This document shows, piece after piece, positions 10,832-19,288 of a stretch of DNA of 64,000 nt. The notes beneath the pieces were generated by a model. That model was not told the DNA's origin, searched no databases, and saw nothing but the letters and a program-made list of their open reading frames with translations. Origin of the DNA: Mycobacterium branderi (GTDB lineage Bacteria > Actinomycetota > Actinomycetes > Mycobacteriales > Mycobacteriaceae). The position numbers and the translations under genes are program-made. The DNA lies in the NCBI RefSeq assembly GCF_010728725.1, contig NZ_AP022606.1, forward strand, positions 2,108,001 through 2,172,000. Direction: 5' to 3'. Numbering within the stretch: position 1 is the first letter of the stretch; every line of letters starts with the position of its first letter.

Positions 10832-11320
10832 ATGACTCTCACCGATGTCCCCCTGACCACTCTCGACGGCCGCCCGACCTCGCTGGCCGATTACGCCGAC
10901 CGCACGGTGCTGCTGGTCAACGTCGCATCGAAATGTGGCCTGACGCCTCAATACAGCGCGCTGCAACAGCTGGCGCAGGACTATGCCGAGCGAGGGCTAA
11001 CCGTGATCGGGGTGCCGTGCAACCAGTTCATGGGCCAAGAACCGGGCAGCGCTGAGGAAATCCAGACGTTTTGCTCCACCAGCTACGGTGTGACATTTCC
11101 GTTGCTGGAGAAAACCGAGGTCAACGGGCCGGGCCGGCATCCGCTCTACGCCGAACTGACGAAAACGCCCGACGCCGACGGCCAGGCCGGAGACGTGCAG
11201 TGGAACTTCGAGAAGTTCCTGATTGCGCCGGGCGGGACAGTGGTGAACCGATTCCGGCCGCGGACCGAGCCCGATGCGCCGGAGTTGATCTCCGCCATCG
11301 AGGCGGTGCTGCCAAGTTAG
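10832..11320 (+). CDS. Cysteine-type glutathione peroxidase homologue
   Basis: A 162-residue GPx-fold peroxidase. The peroxidatic Cys35 lies in VASKCGLT, the catalytic Trp124-Asn125 in WNFEKF, and a second Cys (about 81, FCSTSYG) is the resolving position of thioredoxin-dependent GPx. No selenocysteine signal is needed. Mycobacteria lack glutathione, so thioredoxin is the likely reductant. It has its own short promoter region (60 bp) and is divergent from emrB. Confidence 0.93.
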   Translation: MTLTDVPLTTLDGRPTSLADYADRTVLLVNVASKCGLTPQYSALQQLAQDYAERGLTVIGVPCNQFMGQEPGSAEEIQTFCSTSYGVTFPLLEKTEVNGPGRHPLYAELTKTPDADGQAGDVQWNFEKFLIAPGGTVVNRFRPRTEPDAPELISAIEAVLPS

Positions 11321-11396
11321 CTGGGACACACTGATCGATGCCCGTTGGCTGCGCGGATTTCACCGTCTGTAAACCTGGCACCGGCACACTAAACGT

Positions 11397-12101
11397 GTGT
11401 CTGGAAAGCTGATCGTCTCGGTTTCCGGGATCGGCGAGCGAACGTTGGGCGACGTCGAGGCGTTTTGTGCGGAGATGGACGCCCGAGAGGTGCCGGTCTC
11501 GTTGCTGGTGGCTCCGCGCCTCAAAGGCGGCTATCGGCTCGACCGTGATCCGCGCACGGTGGAGTGGTTGACCGCACGCCGTGCCGGCGGTGACGCGATC
11601 GTGCTGCACGGCTACGACGAGGCGGCCACCAAGAAGCGCCGCGGCGAGTTCGCGACGCTGCCGGCCCACGAGGCCAACCTGCGGTTGATGGCGGCTGACC
11701 GCGTCCTCGAACACCTCGGCCTGCGGACGCGGCTGTTCGCCGCGCCGGGGTGGACGGTGTCCCCCGGAGCGGTGACTGCCTTGCCCCGCAACGGTTTTCG
11801 CCTGCTGGCTGATCTGCACGGTATTACCGACCTGGTTCGGAACACCACCGTGCGGGCCCGCGTGCTCGGCATCGGGGAGGGATTTCTCGCCGAGCCGTGG
11901 TGGTGCCGGATGCTGGTGCTGTCGGCCGAGCGCATTGCCCGCCGCGACGGCATTGTGCGGGTGGCGGTCGCTGCCCGTCAGCTGCGCAAGCCGGGCCCGC
12001 TGCAGGCGATGCTGGATGCCGTGGACCTCGCGTTGCTGCACCGCTGCGAGCCCACGGTGTATCAGTGGCGCGCCGATCGGGCACTGCCTGACGCGGCTTA
12101 G
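11397..12101 (+). CDS. DUF2334 polysaccharide-deacetylase-like protein, Rv0784-like
   Basis: A 234-residue protein with the NodB-like fold of DUF2334: ISVSG-type first strand, VPVSLLVAPRLKGG, DAIVLHGYDE (metal-site region) and FAAPGWTVSPGA. These proteins resemble polysaccharide deacetylases but often lack parts of the metal site, and their substrate is unknown. It starts at a GTG at 11397 with little 5' untranslated space. Position matches Rv0784. Confidence 0.85.
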   Translation: MSGKLIVSVSGIGERTLGDVEAFCAEMDAREVPVSLLVAPRLKGGYRLDRDPRTVEWLTARRAGGDAIVLHGYDEAATKKRRGEFATLPAHEANLRLMAADRVLEHLGLRTRLFAAPGWTVSPGAVTALPRNGFRLLADLHGITDLVRNTTVRARVLGIGEGFLAEPWWCRMLVLSAERIARRDGIVRVAVAARQLRKPGPLQAMLDAVDLALLHRCEPTVYQWRADRALPDAA

Positions 12102-12146
12102 GCGCGGCGGGTCACCGCCGCGAGCTGGCCACTACTCTTTAGCGTC

Positions 12147-12209
12147 ATGAGCCGCGCCGACGACGATGCGGCCGGCGGAGCCGGGATCGAGGAGTGGCGC
12201 AATGACTGA
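12147..12209 (+). CDS. Possible leaderless 20-codon upstream ORF of the FAD dehydrogenase
   Basis: A short frame beginning ATG at 12147 encodes MSRADDDAAGGAGIEEWRND and ends at 12207-12209, overlapping the FAD gene start at 12202. A -10-like TACTCT at 12133-12138 lies 8 bases before the ATG, which fits a leaderless transcript. If translated, it would couple to the next gene through the overlap. There is no other evidence for it. Confidence 0.3.
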   Translation: MSRADDDAAGGAGIEEWRND

Positions 12210-13848
12210 CGCGGACGTCATCGTTGTCGGAGCGGGACTGGCCGGGCTGGTGGCCGCGTGCGAAGTGGTCGATCGCGCCATGCGGGTGCTGATCCTCGAC
12301 CAGGAGAACAGCGCCAATCTGGGTGGCCAGGCATTCTGGTCGTTCGGCGGCCTGTTCTTCGTCGACAGCCCCGAACAACGTCGGCTCGGTGTGCGCGACA
12401 GCCACGAACTGGCGCTGCAGGATTGGCTCGGCACCGCCGGGTTTGACAGGCCCGAAGACTACTGGCCGAGGCAATGGGCGCATGCCTACGTCGATTTCGC
12501 GGCCGGCGAGAAGCGCAGCTGGCTGCGCGCCCGCGGCTTGCAGATTTTTCCGCTGGTGGGGTGGGCCGAGCGCGGCGGATATGACGCTCGCGGGCATGGC
12601 AACTCGGTGCCGCGTTTCCACATCACCTGGGGCACCGGCCCGGCGCTGGTCGAGATCTTTGCGCGCCGGCTGCGCGACCGCTCGACCGTGCGTTTCGCGC
12701 ATCGCCACCAAGTCGACGAGTTGATCGTCGAGAACGGTGCGGTGACCGGGGTGCGGGGCAGTGTCCTGGAGCCGTCTTCCGAACCGCGTGGTGTGCCGTC
12801 GTCGCGGAAAGTGGTGTCGCAGTTCGAGTTCCGTGCACCGGCGGTGATCGTCACCAGCGGTGGTATCGGCGGAAACCATGACATGGTGCGAGAGAACTGG
12901 CCCAAGCGGATGGGCCGTGTTCCCGAGCAGCTGCTGAGCGGTGTGCCTGCTCACGTCGACGGGCGGATGATCGGCATCTCCGAGAAGGCCGGCGCCCGCG
13001 TGATCAACCGCGACCGGATGTGGCATTACACCGAGGGCATCACCAACTACGACCCGATCTGGCCGCTGCACGGCATCCGGATCATCCCCGGCCCGTCGTC
13101 GCTGTGGCTGGACGCCAAGGGCAAGCGGTTGCCGGCGCCGTTGTATCCGGGCTTCGACACGCTCGGCACGCTGGAGTACATCGCCCAGTCCGGCTACGAC
13201 TACACCTGGTTTATCTTGAACGCCAAGATCATTGAGAAGGAATTCGCGCTGTCGGGGCAGGAGCAGAACCCCGATTTGACCGGTCGCAGCCTGCGCGAGC
13301 TGCTGCGCAACCGGGCCAGCTCGGGCCCGCCTGGTCCGGTGCAGGCCTTCGTCGATCGGGGAGTGGACTTCGTGAGCGCGGATACGTTGCGCGACTTGGT
13401 ATCTGCGATGAACAAGCTGCCCGACGTGCTGGCGCTGGACTACGCCGCGGTGGCCGACGAGGTCACTGCGCGCGACCGCGAGGTGGCCAATCGGTTCAGC
13501 AAGGACAGCCAGATCACGGCGATCCGCGGCGCGCGGACCTATCTGGGTGATCGGTTGGGCAGGGTGGTGGCGCCGCACCGGCTGACCGATCCCAAGGCCG
13601 GGCCGTTGATCGCGGTCAAGTTGCACATCTTGACCCGAAAGACGCTGGGCGGCTTGGAAACCGACCTGGACTCGCGGGTGCTCAAGGCTGACGGCACTCC
13701 ATTCGACGGGCTGTACGCCGCCGGCGAGGTGGCCGGGTTCGGCGGTGGCGGAGTACACGGCTACCGGGCGCTGGAGGGCACGTTTTTGGGCGGGTGCATC
13801 TTCTCTGGCCGCGCTGCGGGTCGCGGCGCCGCCAGCGACATCGCCTAA
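12202..13848 (+). CDS. FAD-binding dehydrogenase, fumarate reductase/KstD-like
   Basis: A 548-residue flavoprotein of the succinate dehydrogenase/3-ketosteroid-dehydrogenase superfamily. The dinucleotide motif VIVVGAGLAGLVAA is at residues 5-18, and the C-terminal FAD-closing motif YAAGEVAGFGGGGVHGYRAL is at about 505-525. The substrate is not known; position matches Rv0785. The ATG at 12202 is chosen because GAGGAG lies 7 bases upstream and the FAD motif then starts at the normal distance. Confidence 0.92.
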   Translation: MTDADVIVVGAGLAGLVAACEVVDRAMRVLILDQENSANLGGQAFWSFGGLFFVDSPEQRRLGVRDSHELALQDWLGTAGFDRPEDYWPRQWAHAYVDFAAGEKRSWLRARGLQIFPLVGWAERGGYDARGHGNSVPRFHITWGTGPALVEIFARRLRDRSTVRFAHRHQVDELIVENGAVTGVRGSVLEPSSEPRGVPSSRKVVSQFEFRAPAVIVTSGGIGGNHDMVRENWPKRMGRVPEQLLSGVPAHVDGRMIGISEKAGARVINRDRMWHYTEGITNYDPIWPLHGIRIIPGPSSLWLDAKGKRLPAPLYPGFDTLGTLEYIAQSGYDYTWFILNAKIIEKEFALSGQEQNPDLTGRSLRELLRNRASSGPPGPVQAFVDRGVDFVSADTLRDLVSAMNKLPDVLALDYAAVADEVTARDREVANRFSKDSQITAIRGARTYLGDRLGRVVAPHRLTDPKAGPLIAVKLHILTRKTLGGLETDLDSRVLKADGTPFDGLYAAGEVAGFGGGGVHGYRALEGTFLGGCIFSGRAAGRGAASDIA

Positions 13849-13856
13849 GTCGGGCG

Positions 13857-14495
13857 TTAGAACGTGACCGCGCTTTCTTCGGGGAGTACCTGAAAATCGG
13901 TGTCGGTCATTTCGCTGAGCCGGCTGTAGAAGATGCCGCGCGCGTCGGGCGCGATGATGCCTTGGTGAATGGGCACCGCGCGGGCGGGCGCGACGGCGCG
14001 CAGATAGTCGACCGCCTCGGAGATCTTCATCCACGGCGCAGCAGCGGGGGTGGCCAGCACGTCCACCGGTTCGTCGGGGACGAACAACGCGTCGCCGGGA
14101 TGCATGAAGCGCGCGGGGTGGTCGCCGTCGCCTACCAGATACGAGATGTTGTCAATAACCGGGATTTCGGGGTGGATGACGGCGTGCCGGCCCCCGACGG
14201 CGCGGATGGTCAGTTCGCCGAAGGACAGCTCGTCGCCGACATTGACGACCTTGCAGGGCTCGCCGAGTTGGGCGGCCGTTTGCGGGTCGGCGTACAGCGC
14301 CGCGTCCGGGTTAGCGTCGCACAGCGCGGGCAGGCGTGTGGTGTCGACGTGGTCGGGATGCTGATGGGTGATCACGATCGCGGAAAGGCCGGTGATTCCC
14401 TCAAAACCGTGCGAGAAATTGCCCGGGTCGAATAACACAGTGGTATGGCCGAAGTCGGCGAGCAGACAGGAATGGCCGAAGTGCGTGAGTTCCAT
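13857..14495 (-). CDS. Metallo-beta-lactamase-fold hydrolase, Rv0786c-like
   Basis: A 212-residue UlaG-like MBL-fold protein. It begins MELTHFGHSC and has the metal motif THQHPDHVD (His44, His46, Asp48, His49), with further metal ligands in FMHPGDALF. Such proteins hydrolyse phosphoester or lactone substrates; which one is unknown here. The ATG at 14495 is used because upstream residues are antisense to the next gene's leader. It is convergent with the FAD dehydrogenase at a distance of 8 bp. Confidence 0.88.
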   Translation of the reverse strand: MELTHFGHSCLLADFGHTTVLFDPGNFSHGFEGITGLSAIVITHQHPDHVDTTRLPALCDANPDAALYADPQTAAQLGEPCKVVNVGDELSFGELTIRAVGGRHAVIHPEIPVIDNISYLVGDGDHPARFMHPGDALFVPDEPVDVLATPAAAPWMKISEAVDYLRAVAPARAVPIHQGIIAPDARGIFYSRLSEMTDTDFQVLPEESAVTF

Positions 14496-14527
14496 GTCTA
14501 CGATTGTGCGCTCAGGGGGTCGGGGCT

Positions 14528-15193
14528 GTGCGGGTGATCTTGGCGACGATGCTGCTCGCAGGTGGTCTGGCGGTCGGGCCGCTATCGGTTGCCCATGCCG
14601 ATGTCGAGACCTGTCCCCCGGTCTGCGACAAGATCCCGGACAGTGCATGGGTTGGCGCGCGGGAGATCCCGCTGAATTCGACGTACCGTTGGCCCTCGCT
14701 CGCCGGCATCGCGGTACCGCTCACCGGGACGACGCCGCGCTTCCGGTTCGAAGAGTTATGCGCCACTCCGGCATTCCCGCAGGACACGCGCGACTCGGCA
14801 GTCGCTGGCCGGGCAACCGTCGTCAATCCCCAAGGACAGTGGCAGCTGCAGGCCCAGGTGGTGCATTGGCGCGGCGACACCGCGCGTGGCGGCCAAAACG
14901 TCTCCTCGGTGTTCAACATCGCCGCGGCGGCGCTGCGCGGCTGTCAGTTGGGATCGCCCGCGCAGTCGCCGTCGGTCACCGCCGATGGCGCTAACCGGCT
15001 GGCGGCTGTAATCAGCGGTCCGGTGATCATGCACACCTACCTCGTCGCGCACCCGCAGAGCAGCACGATCAGCGAACTGACCCTGTGGTCGTCGACGCCG
15101 CCGCAGGTGCCGTGGCCGGTGATCTCCGACGACCAGGTCCTGGACGCGATGACCGCCCCCCTCTGCGACGCGTACATCGCGTCCTGCCCCTGA
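14528..15193 (+). CDS. Secreted protein of unknown function, Rv0787-like position
   Basis: A 221-residue product with an N-terminal signal peptide (VILATMLLAGGLAVG, cleavage probably after AHA, about residue 25). The mature part has about six cysteines (ETCPPVCDKI, LCATPAF, RGCQLG, PLCDAYIASCP), suggesting disulfides outside the membrane. I recognise no domain. The GTG at 14528 places the hydrophobic core near the N-terminus; a GTG at 14504 is an alternative. It lies directly upstream of purS. Confidence 0.75.
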   Translation: MRVILATMLLAGGLAVGPLSVAHADVETCPPVCDKIPDSAWVGAREIPLNSTYRWPSLAGIAVPLTGTTPRFRFEELCATPAFPQDTRDSAVAGRATVVNPQGQWQLQAQVVHWRGDTARGGQNVSSVFNIAAAALRGCQLGSPAQSPSVTADGANRLAAVISGPVIMHTYLVAHPQSSTISELTLWSSTPPQVPWPVISDDQVLDAMTAPLCDAYIASCP

Positions 15194-15245
15194 TTCCGGC
15201 ATCGGTAGAGTTGGCGCCGAGCAAACAGATCTGAGGAGGAGCGCC

Positions 15246-15485
15246 GTGGCCCGGGTGGTTGTGCACGTGATGCCCAAGGCCGAGATTCTCGACCCGCAGG
15301 GGCAGGCGATCGTCGGCGCGTTGGGACGTCTGGGCCATAGTGGAATCTCAGATGTGCGCCAGGGCAAGCGATTTGAGATCGAGGTCGACGACAGCGTCGA
15401 CGACTCCGAGCTTGCCCAGATTGCCGAATCGCTATTGGCCAACACGGTGATCGAGGACTGGACAGTAAGCAGGGAAGCGACGTGA
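15246..15485 (+). CDS. purS: Phosphoribosylformylglycinamidine synthase subunit PurS
   Basis: A 79-residue PurS that bridges PurL and PurQ in the FGAM synthase complex. [19 protein letters not shown] and VRQGKRFEI are the family hallmarks. A strong ribosome site (GAGGAGG) precedes the GTG at 15246. The stop overlaps the purQ GTG by 4 bases, giving tight coupling of two subunits needed in equal amounts. The large subunit purL lies 6.5 kb downstream. Confidence 0.97.
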   Translation: MARVVVHVMPKAEILDPQGQAIVGALGRLGHSGISDVRQGKRFEIEVDDSVDDSELAQIAESLLANTVIEDWTVSREAT

Positions 15486-16156
15486 CGGCGCGCATCGGGG
15501 TGATCACCTTTCCGGGCTCCCTCGACGACGTCGACGCGGCGCGGGCGGTCAGGTTCGTCGGCGCCGAGGTGGTCAACCTGTGGCACGCCGACGCCGACCT
15601 CAAGAGGGTCGACGCGGTCGTGGTTCCCGGTGGCTTCTCTTACGGCGACTATCTGCGGGCCGGCGCCATCGCTCGGTTCGCACCGGTGATGGGCGAAGTC
15701 GTGTCAGCTGCTGCGCGTGGACTGCCAGTCCTTGGGATTTGCAACGGTTTTCAGGTGCTCTGCGAGGCCGGACTGTTGCCCGGCGCGCTAACCCGTAACG
15801 CCGGTTTGCATTTCGTCTGCCGTGATGTGTGGTTGCGGGTGGAGTCGACGACGACGGCATGGACGTCGCGCTTCGAACCGAATGCGGATCTGCTGGTACC
15901 GCTGAAGTCGGGTGAGGGCCGCTACGTCGCATCACAGAAGGTGCTCGACGAGCTGGAAAGCGAAGGGCGCGTGGTGTTTCGCTACCACGACAACATCAAC
16001 GGCTCGCTGCGCAATATCGCCGGAATCAGCTCGGCCAACGGTCGGGTTGTCGGGCTGATGCCGCATCCCGAGCATGCGATCGAAGCACTGACCGGGCCGT
16101 CCGACGACGGGCTCGGTCTGTTCTACTCCGCGCTGGATTCCGTTCTGGCGGCCTAA
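15482..16156 (+). CDS. purQ: Phosphoribosylformylglycinamidine synthase subunit PurQ (glutaminase)
   Basis: A 224-residue class I glutamine amidotransferase that supplies ammonia to PurL. The nucleophile Cys87 is in GICNGFQVL, and the His/Glu pair is in MPHPEHA (about 194-196). Its GTG overlaps the purS stop (GTGA). The 3' end overlaps by 4 bp the convergent nucleotidyltransferase gene. Confidence 0.97.
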   Translation: MTARIGVITFPGSLDDVDAARAVRFVGAEVVNLWHADADLKRVDAVVVPGGFSYGDYLRAGAIARFAPVMGEVVSAAARGLPVLGICNGFQVLCEAGLLPGALTRNAGLHFVCRDVWLRVESTTTAWTSRFEPNADLLVPLKSGEGRYVASQKVLDELESEGRVVFRYHDNINGSLRNIAGISSANGRVVGLMPHPEHAIEALTGPSDDGLGLFYSALDSVLAA

Positions 16157-16803
16157 TCTGCGCCGAGGGTCTTTCCTATCTCTGGCTGGCGTCTGCGCCA
16201 ATAACGCTCGATCTCCTCGCGGCGCATCGGCAGTGACGGGTCATCCGCGACATCGTCGAGATATCCCAGTCCTAGTACGATCTTGGCAACAGCTTGCCCC
16301 GGAACCCTTGGACGGTATCGTTGCACGAACAGTCTCAGCCCGTCCTCGGCGCGCAACCCGGCCCGTTGCTCGATCGCCAGCAGATCGAAGTAGTCGCGCA
16401 GCTCGCCGCGATCGGCGATCACTTTGAGCTTCGTCGCGAACAGGTCTCGGATGCCGGCCACGCGTACGCCCGCAACGACTCTCGCCTCGTCGAGCATGTG
16501 CTGCCCGGAAGCGTCGAGAAACTGGACCTTCGTGCCCTCAAACACCCCGTTCAGCGTGCCGACCCCGAGCTGTGTCGGCGTGAACGGCCCGGCCGCAGCC
16601 AGGGTGTCGATGAGCCCGTCCGGGTCGAATGCCGACGGGATGAAGAAGTCGAGGTCTCGGCTCACCCGATGCAACAGGTGAACGGTTAAAGCGGTGCCGC
16701 CCACCAGGTATCCATTATCGGGTACGAGCGGGGCCAATCTCGACCAAGCCGCGCGGGTCGCCGGCGGGAGAAACTGCTCCAGGTCCGCGGGCATTTCGTT
16801 CAT
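16153..16803 (-). CDS. AbiEii/AbiGii-type nucleotidyltransferase, putative toxin
   Basis: A 216-residue nucleotidyltransferase-fold protein. GGTAL (35-39) and the metal-binding RDLDFF (Asp50, Asp52) are present, followed by [22 protein letters not shown], all typical of AbiEii toxins, some of which modify tRNA 3' ends (MenT in M. tuberculosis). The start overlaps the upstream 87-codon gene by 4 bp, the usual antitoxin-toxin coupling. It sits between purQ and the encapsulin operon, where H37Rv has other genes, so it looks like an accessory insertion. Toxicity is inferred only from the family. Confidence 0.8.
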   Translation of the reverse strand: MNEMPADLEQFLPPATRAAWSRLAPLVPDNGYLVGGTALTVHLLHRVSRDLDFFIPSAFDPDGLIDTLAAAGPFTPTQLGVGTLNGVFEGTKVQFLDASGQHMLDEARVVAGVRVAGIRDLFATKLKVIADRGELRDYFDLLAIEQRAGLRAEDGLRLFVQRYRPRVPGQAVAKIVLGLGYLDDVADDPSLPMRREEIERYWRRRQPEIGKTLGAD

Positions 16804-17063
16804 CCGCTGTCAGCCCTGGCCGCGGCGAGATTGCGGGCCAGTGCCCGGCGTTCGGCTGTTGCATGTCGCAGCGATGCGACTGAAGCCAGGTCATCAGCCG
16901 AGAGGTGACGCACCGCCCACCCCCATGCTGCTACGTCGTCGGCCATCAGGAGCCGTGACGCTATGAAGCGCCCGTCGCGTTCCACATCGAGTTCCTCGAT
17001 ATCCGCATTCCAGAACAAGTACGCGAATCTCGCGGGGAGTTGGACATCTGCCACGCGCCTCAC
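16800..17063 (-). CDS. Small partner of the nucleotidyltransferase (DUF6922-like), putative antitoxin
   Basis: An 87-residue protein; FAYLFWNADIEELDVERDGRFIASR near the N-terminus resembles DUF6922 proteins, commonly encoded just upstream of AbiEii-type nucleotidyltransferases. The middle is a helical segment (DDVAAWGWAVRHLSADDLASV) and the C-terminus is Ala/Arg-rich. There is no obvious classical DNA-binding motif. The ATGA overlap with the downstream gene supports a two-gene module. The antitoxin role is an inference from gene order. Confidence 0.65.
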   Translation of the reverse strand: MRRVADVQLPARFAYLFWNADIEELDVERDGRFIASRLLMADDVAAWGWAVRHLSADDLASVASLRHATAERRALARNLAAARADSG

Positions 17064-17084
17064 CTCCTGACTGCCTCAATTCTC

Positions 17085-17373
17085 CCACGCGCCGATCACC
17101 ACGCAGTGATAGCCACCGAGGGATATGCTCGCACCACCCTGTCCAAGATTGCCGCTGCGGCGGCGTATCCGCGGAGACGGTCCACGGATAAGGGCCCAAA
17201 GCCGCGTTGCTGGTCGCTGCCATCGAGTACGCGGCATTACCAGCAGACCCGCCGGGTCCGCGGGGTATTACGCGACCGCGGATGGCTTCGTGCCGATGTG
17301 CCGTTCGAGGCTGTGCACTGTCGACACCTACCTACGGATCACCCACCGCGACGGGTGGAGCACCGGCCCTTAA
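17085..17373 (+). pseudogene. Decayed TetR-family regulator
   Basis: A TetR-like product can be traced across frames: EGYARTTLSKIAAAA in one frame, then GVSAETVH in the next after a lost base, a stop codon (TAA), then GPKAALLVAAIEYAAL, and near the end VPFE and LCTVDTYLRITHRDGWS in two different frames. This needs several frameshifts plus an internal deletion, since a normal TetR has about 190 residues. It cannot be functional. It lies upstream of, and opposite to, the nucleotidyltransferase pair. Confidence 0.75.
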
Positions 17374-17382
17374 CGATGGACC

Positions 17383-17421
17383 GCGAACGTGCGCAGTTGT
17401 ACGTCATATGCGCACACTCGC
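17383..17421. repeat. Inverted repeat with GCGAnCGTGC arms
   Basis: Arms gcgaacgtgcgca and tgcgcacactcgc match at 11 of 13 pairs around a 13-base loop. It lies just past the 3' end of the encapsulin gene, so it may act as a terminator. The outer arm resembles the hairpin at 33932-33991, suggesting a dispersed mycobacterial palindrome. Confidence 0.5.
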
Positions 17422-17432
17422 GCCGAACGGCG

Positions 17433-18230
17433 TTACGTCCCCAAGCAAACCGATGCTTCGGCGGTGTAGCACAAGAATGTCAGGGTCTCCTGCATGTACA
17501 GCTGCACGGTGTCCGCGTCGTGGGACAGGTAGCCGATCGCCACGTCGGTGCCGAGTTGCAGGTCGAAATCCCCACCGCGGGTGGTCAATACGAATGCCCC
17601 GTCGATTGCGGGCGCCCAGATGATGTCGCCGTCGACCAGTCGGTGCAGGTGCTCGCGGATCGGGTAGCCGTGCTCGGTGGTCTCGCTGACCTTCGTATAC
17701 GCGTCGGCCGACAACAGCACCGAATACGGGCCGTCGACACCGGCCAAACGCAGGCCCGAAAGCGCCTGCGAAATAACGTCGGGGAAGTCGCGGGCATCCT
17801 CGGGCAGCGTGAGCGCCGGGTTGGAGCTAGCGCTGCGGATCCCTTCGATCGACGCCGCCGGATACCCCTCGAAGATGGCCCGGTCTTCCACGAACGCCAG
17901 CTTCTTGGCGGCCGTCTTGACCGGATCCCAGTCGGCGTCCTGGGCGCCGCGCTCCACGTCGTCGATCTCCTCGCGTGACAGCGTGAACGGAACCCGCAGC
18001 CGCACAAGCGGTTTGCTGGCCCGCAGGTGCGCCACCACGCCATCGGTAGGCGCCTTCACATCGGTCAGCCGACCGGTGCCGACTGCCGCCATGGTGGGTC
18101 CACCCGGCCCGCTGACATCGACCACCCGGCGCCCGGCGATGTGGCGCTTGAACGTCCGCGTCGCCTCCAATTCGATTTCGTCCCAGGCGGCCTCGGTGAT
18201 CGGCGCCAGCTCGCGGTAGAGGTTGTTCAT
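17433..18230 (-). CDS. Encapsulin nanocompartment shell protein (Cfp29)
   Basis: A 265-residue HK97-fold shell protein. MNNLYRELAPITEAAWDEIE, RRVVDVSGPGG and the C-terminal YMQETLTFLCYTAEA block are those of mycobacterial Cfp29 (Rv0798c). Sixty copies are expected to assemble into a roughly 25-nm cage that holds the DyP peroxidase encoded immediately upstream. The ATG overlaps the dyp stop (ATGA), so shell and cargo are co-translated. A cruciform-like repeat follows its stop. Confidence 0.97.
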   Translation of the reverse strand: MNNLYRELAPITEAAWDEIELEATRTFKRHIAGRRVVDVSGPGGPTMAAVGTGRLTDVKAPTDGVVAHLRASKPLVRLRVPFTLSREEIDDVERGAQDADWDPVKTAAKKLAFVEDRAIFEGYPAASIEGIRSASSNPALTLPEDARDFPDVISQALSGLRLAGVDGPYSVLLSADAYTKVSETTEHGYPIREHLHRLVDGDIIWAPAIDGAFVLTTRGGDFDLQLGTDVAIGYLSHDADTVQLYMQETLTFLCYTAEASVCLGT

Positions 18231-19240
18231 TGCGGGTTTCCTTTCAGACTGCCGATCGCCAATGATCCGTCTTCCGATTCGGACTCCACCGCGGGAGCGG
18301 CTGCACCCGGCAGTGGTGGCGGATCGTCGAGGAAGTCGACGGTGGGGGAGAAGAACATCCCGCCGGTGACCGCGGTGGAGAAGTCCAGGATGCGGTCGGT
18401 GACACCCGGCGGATCACCGAGAAACATGTTGCGCAGCATCTGCTCGGTGACGCCCGGACTGCGGGAATAACCGATGTAATACGTGCCGTATTCGCCCTTA
18501 CCGACCTCACCGAACGGCATGTTGTGCCGCACGATCTTCAATTCGTTGCCCTCGTCGTCTTCGACCTTGTTCAGCGCGAGGTGCGAGTTGGCCGGCTTGT
18601 CGTCGTCGTCGAATTCGATGTCTTCCAGCTTCGTTCGGCCGAACGCCCGCTCCTGCTCGGTGACCGACAGCGAATTCCAGCCGGCCATATCGTGGATGTA
18701 CTTCTGCACGTGCACGTAGCATCCGCCGGCGAAGTCGGGGTCCTCGTCGCCGATCTGTGTGGAGCTCGCCGCCAGCGGGCCGTCGGGATTCTCGGTGCCG
18801 TCGACGAATCCGAGCAGATCGCGGTTGTCGAAGAACCGGAAGCCGTGCACCTCGTCGACGACCGTGACCGCGCCGGACATCGCGTCGATCAGCCGGGTGG
18901 CCAGCTCGAAACAGACATCCATTGTCTCGGCCCGGATATGGAACAACACGTCGCCCGGTGTGCCCGGAGCGACGTGTCGTGGACCCTGCAGTTCGATGAA
19001 CGGATGCAGTTCAGCGGGCCGCGGGCCCGCGAACAAGCGGTCCCAGGCATCGGATCCAATCGAGGTGACCACCGACAGCCGTTTTGATGGATCACGGAAT
19101 CCGATGGCGCGCACCAGCCCGGAGATGTCCGCCAGCGCGTCGTGGACGGTGTCTTCGCCGCCCTCGTCGATGGTGACCACAAGAAAGATCGCGGCCGGCG
19201 TCAACGGAGCAAGGATCGGTTGCGGCTGCACGTCGGGCAC
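18227..19240 (-). CDS. dyp: Dye-decolorising peroxidase (DyP), encapsulin cargo
   Basis: A 337-residue haem peroxidase. The DyP motif GFVDGTENP is at about residues 144-152 (catalytic Asp), and YYIGYSRSPGVTEQML lies in the second ferredoxin-like domain. The extreme C-terminus, DGSLAIGSLKGNPQ after a Pro-rich linker, is an encapsulin-targeting peptide of the known (L)xIGSLKG type, so the enzyme should be packed into the adjacent encapsulin. Substrate in vivo is not established. Confidence 0.97.
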   Translation of the reverse strand: MPDVQPQPILAPLTPAAIFLVVTIDEGGEDTVHDALADISGLVRAIGFRDPSKRLSVVTSIGSDAWDRLFAGPRPAELHPFIELQGPRHVAPGTPGDVLFHIRAETMDVCFELATRLIDAMSGAVTVVDEVHGFRFFDNRDLLGFVDGTENPDGPLAASSTQIGDEDPDFAGGCYVHVQKYIHDMAGWNSLSVTEQERAFGRTKLEDIEFDDDDKPANSHLALNKVEDDEGNELKIVRHNMPFGEVGKGEYGTYYIGYSRSPGVTEQMLRNMFLGDPPGVTDRILDFSTAVTGGMFFSPTVDFLDDPPPLPGAAAPAVESESEDGSLAIGSLKGNPQ

Positions 19241-19288
19241 GTCTTGACCCTAACGTCCCGGCCGGTGCCGTGATGAAAGGATGAGGAC

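Noticed and set aside
17040..17978. 312-codon plus-strand frame
   Set aside because: Its first part is the TetR remnant and the rest is antisense to encapsulin; no single protein is supported.
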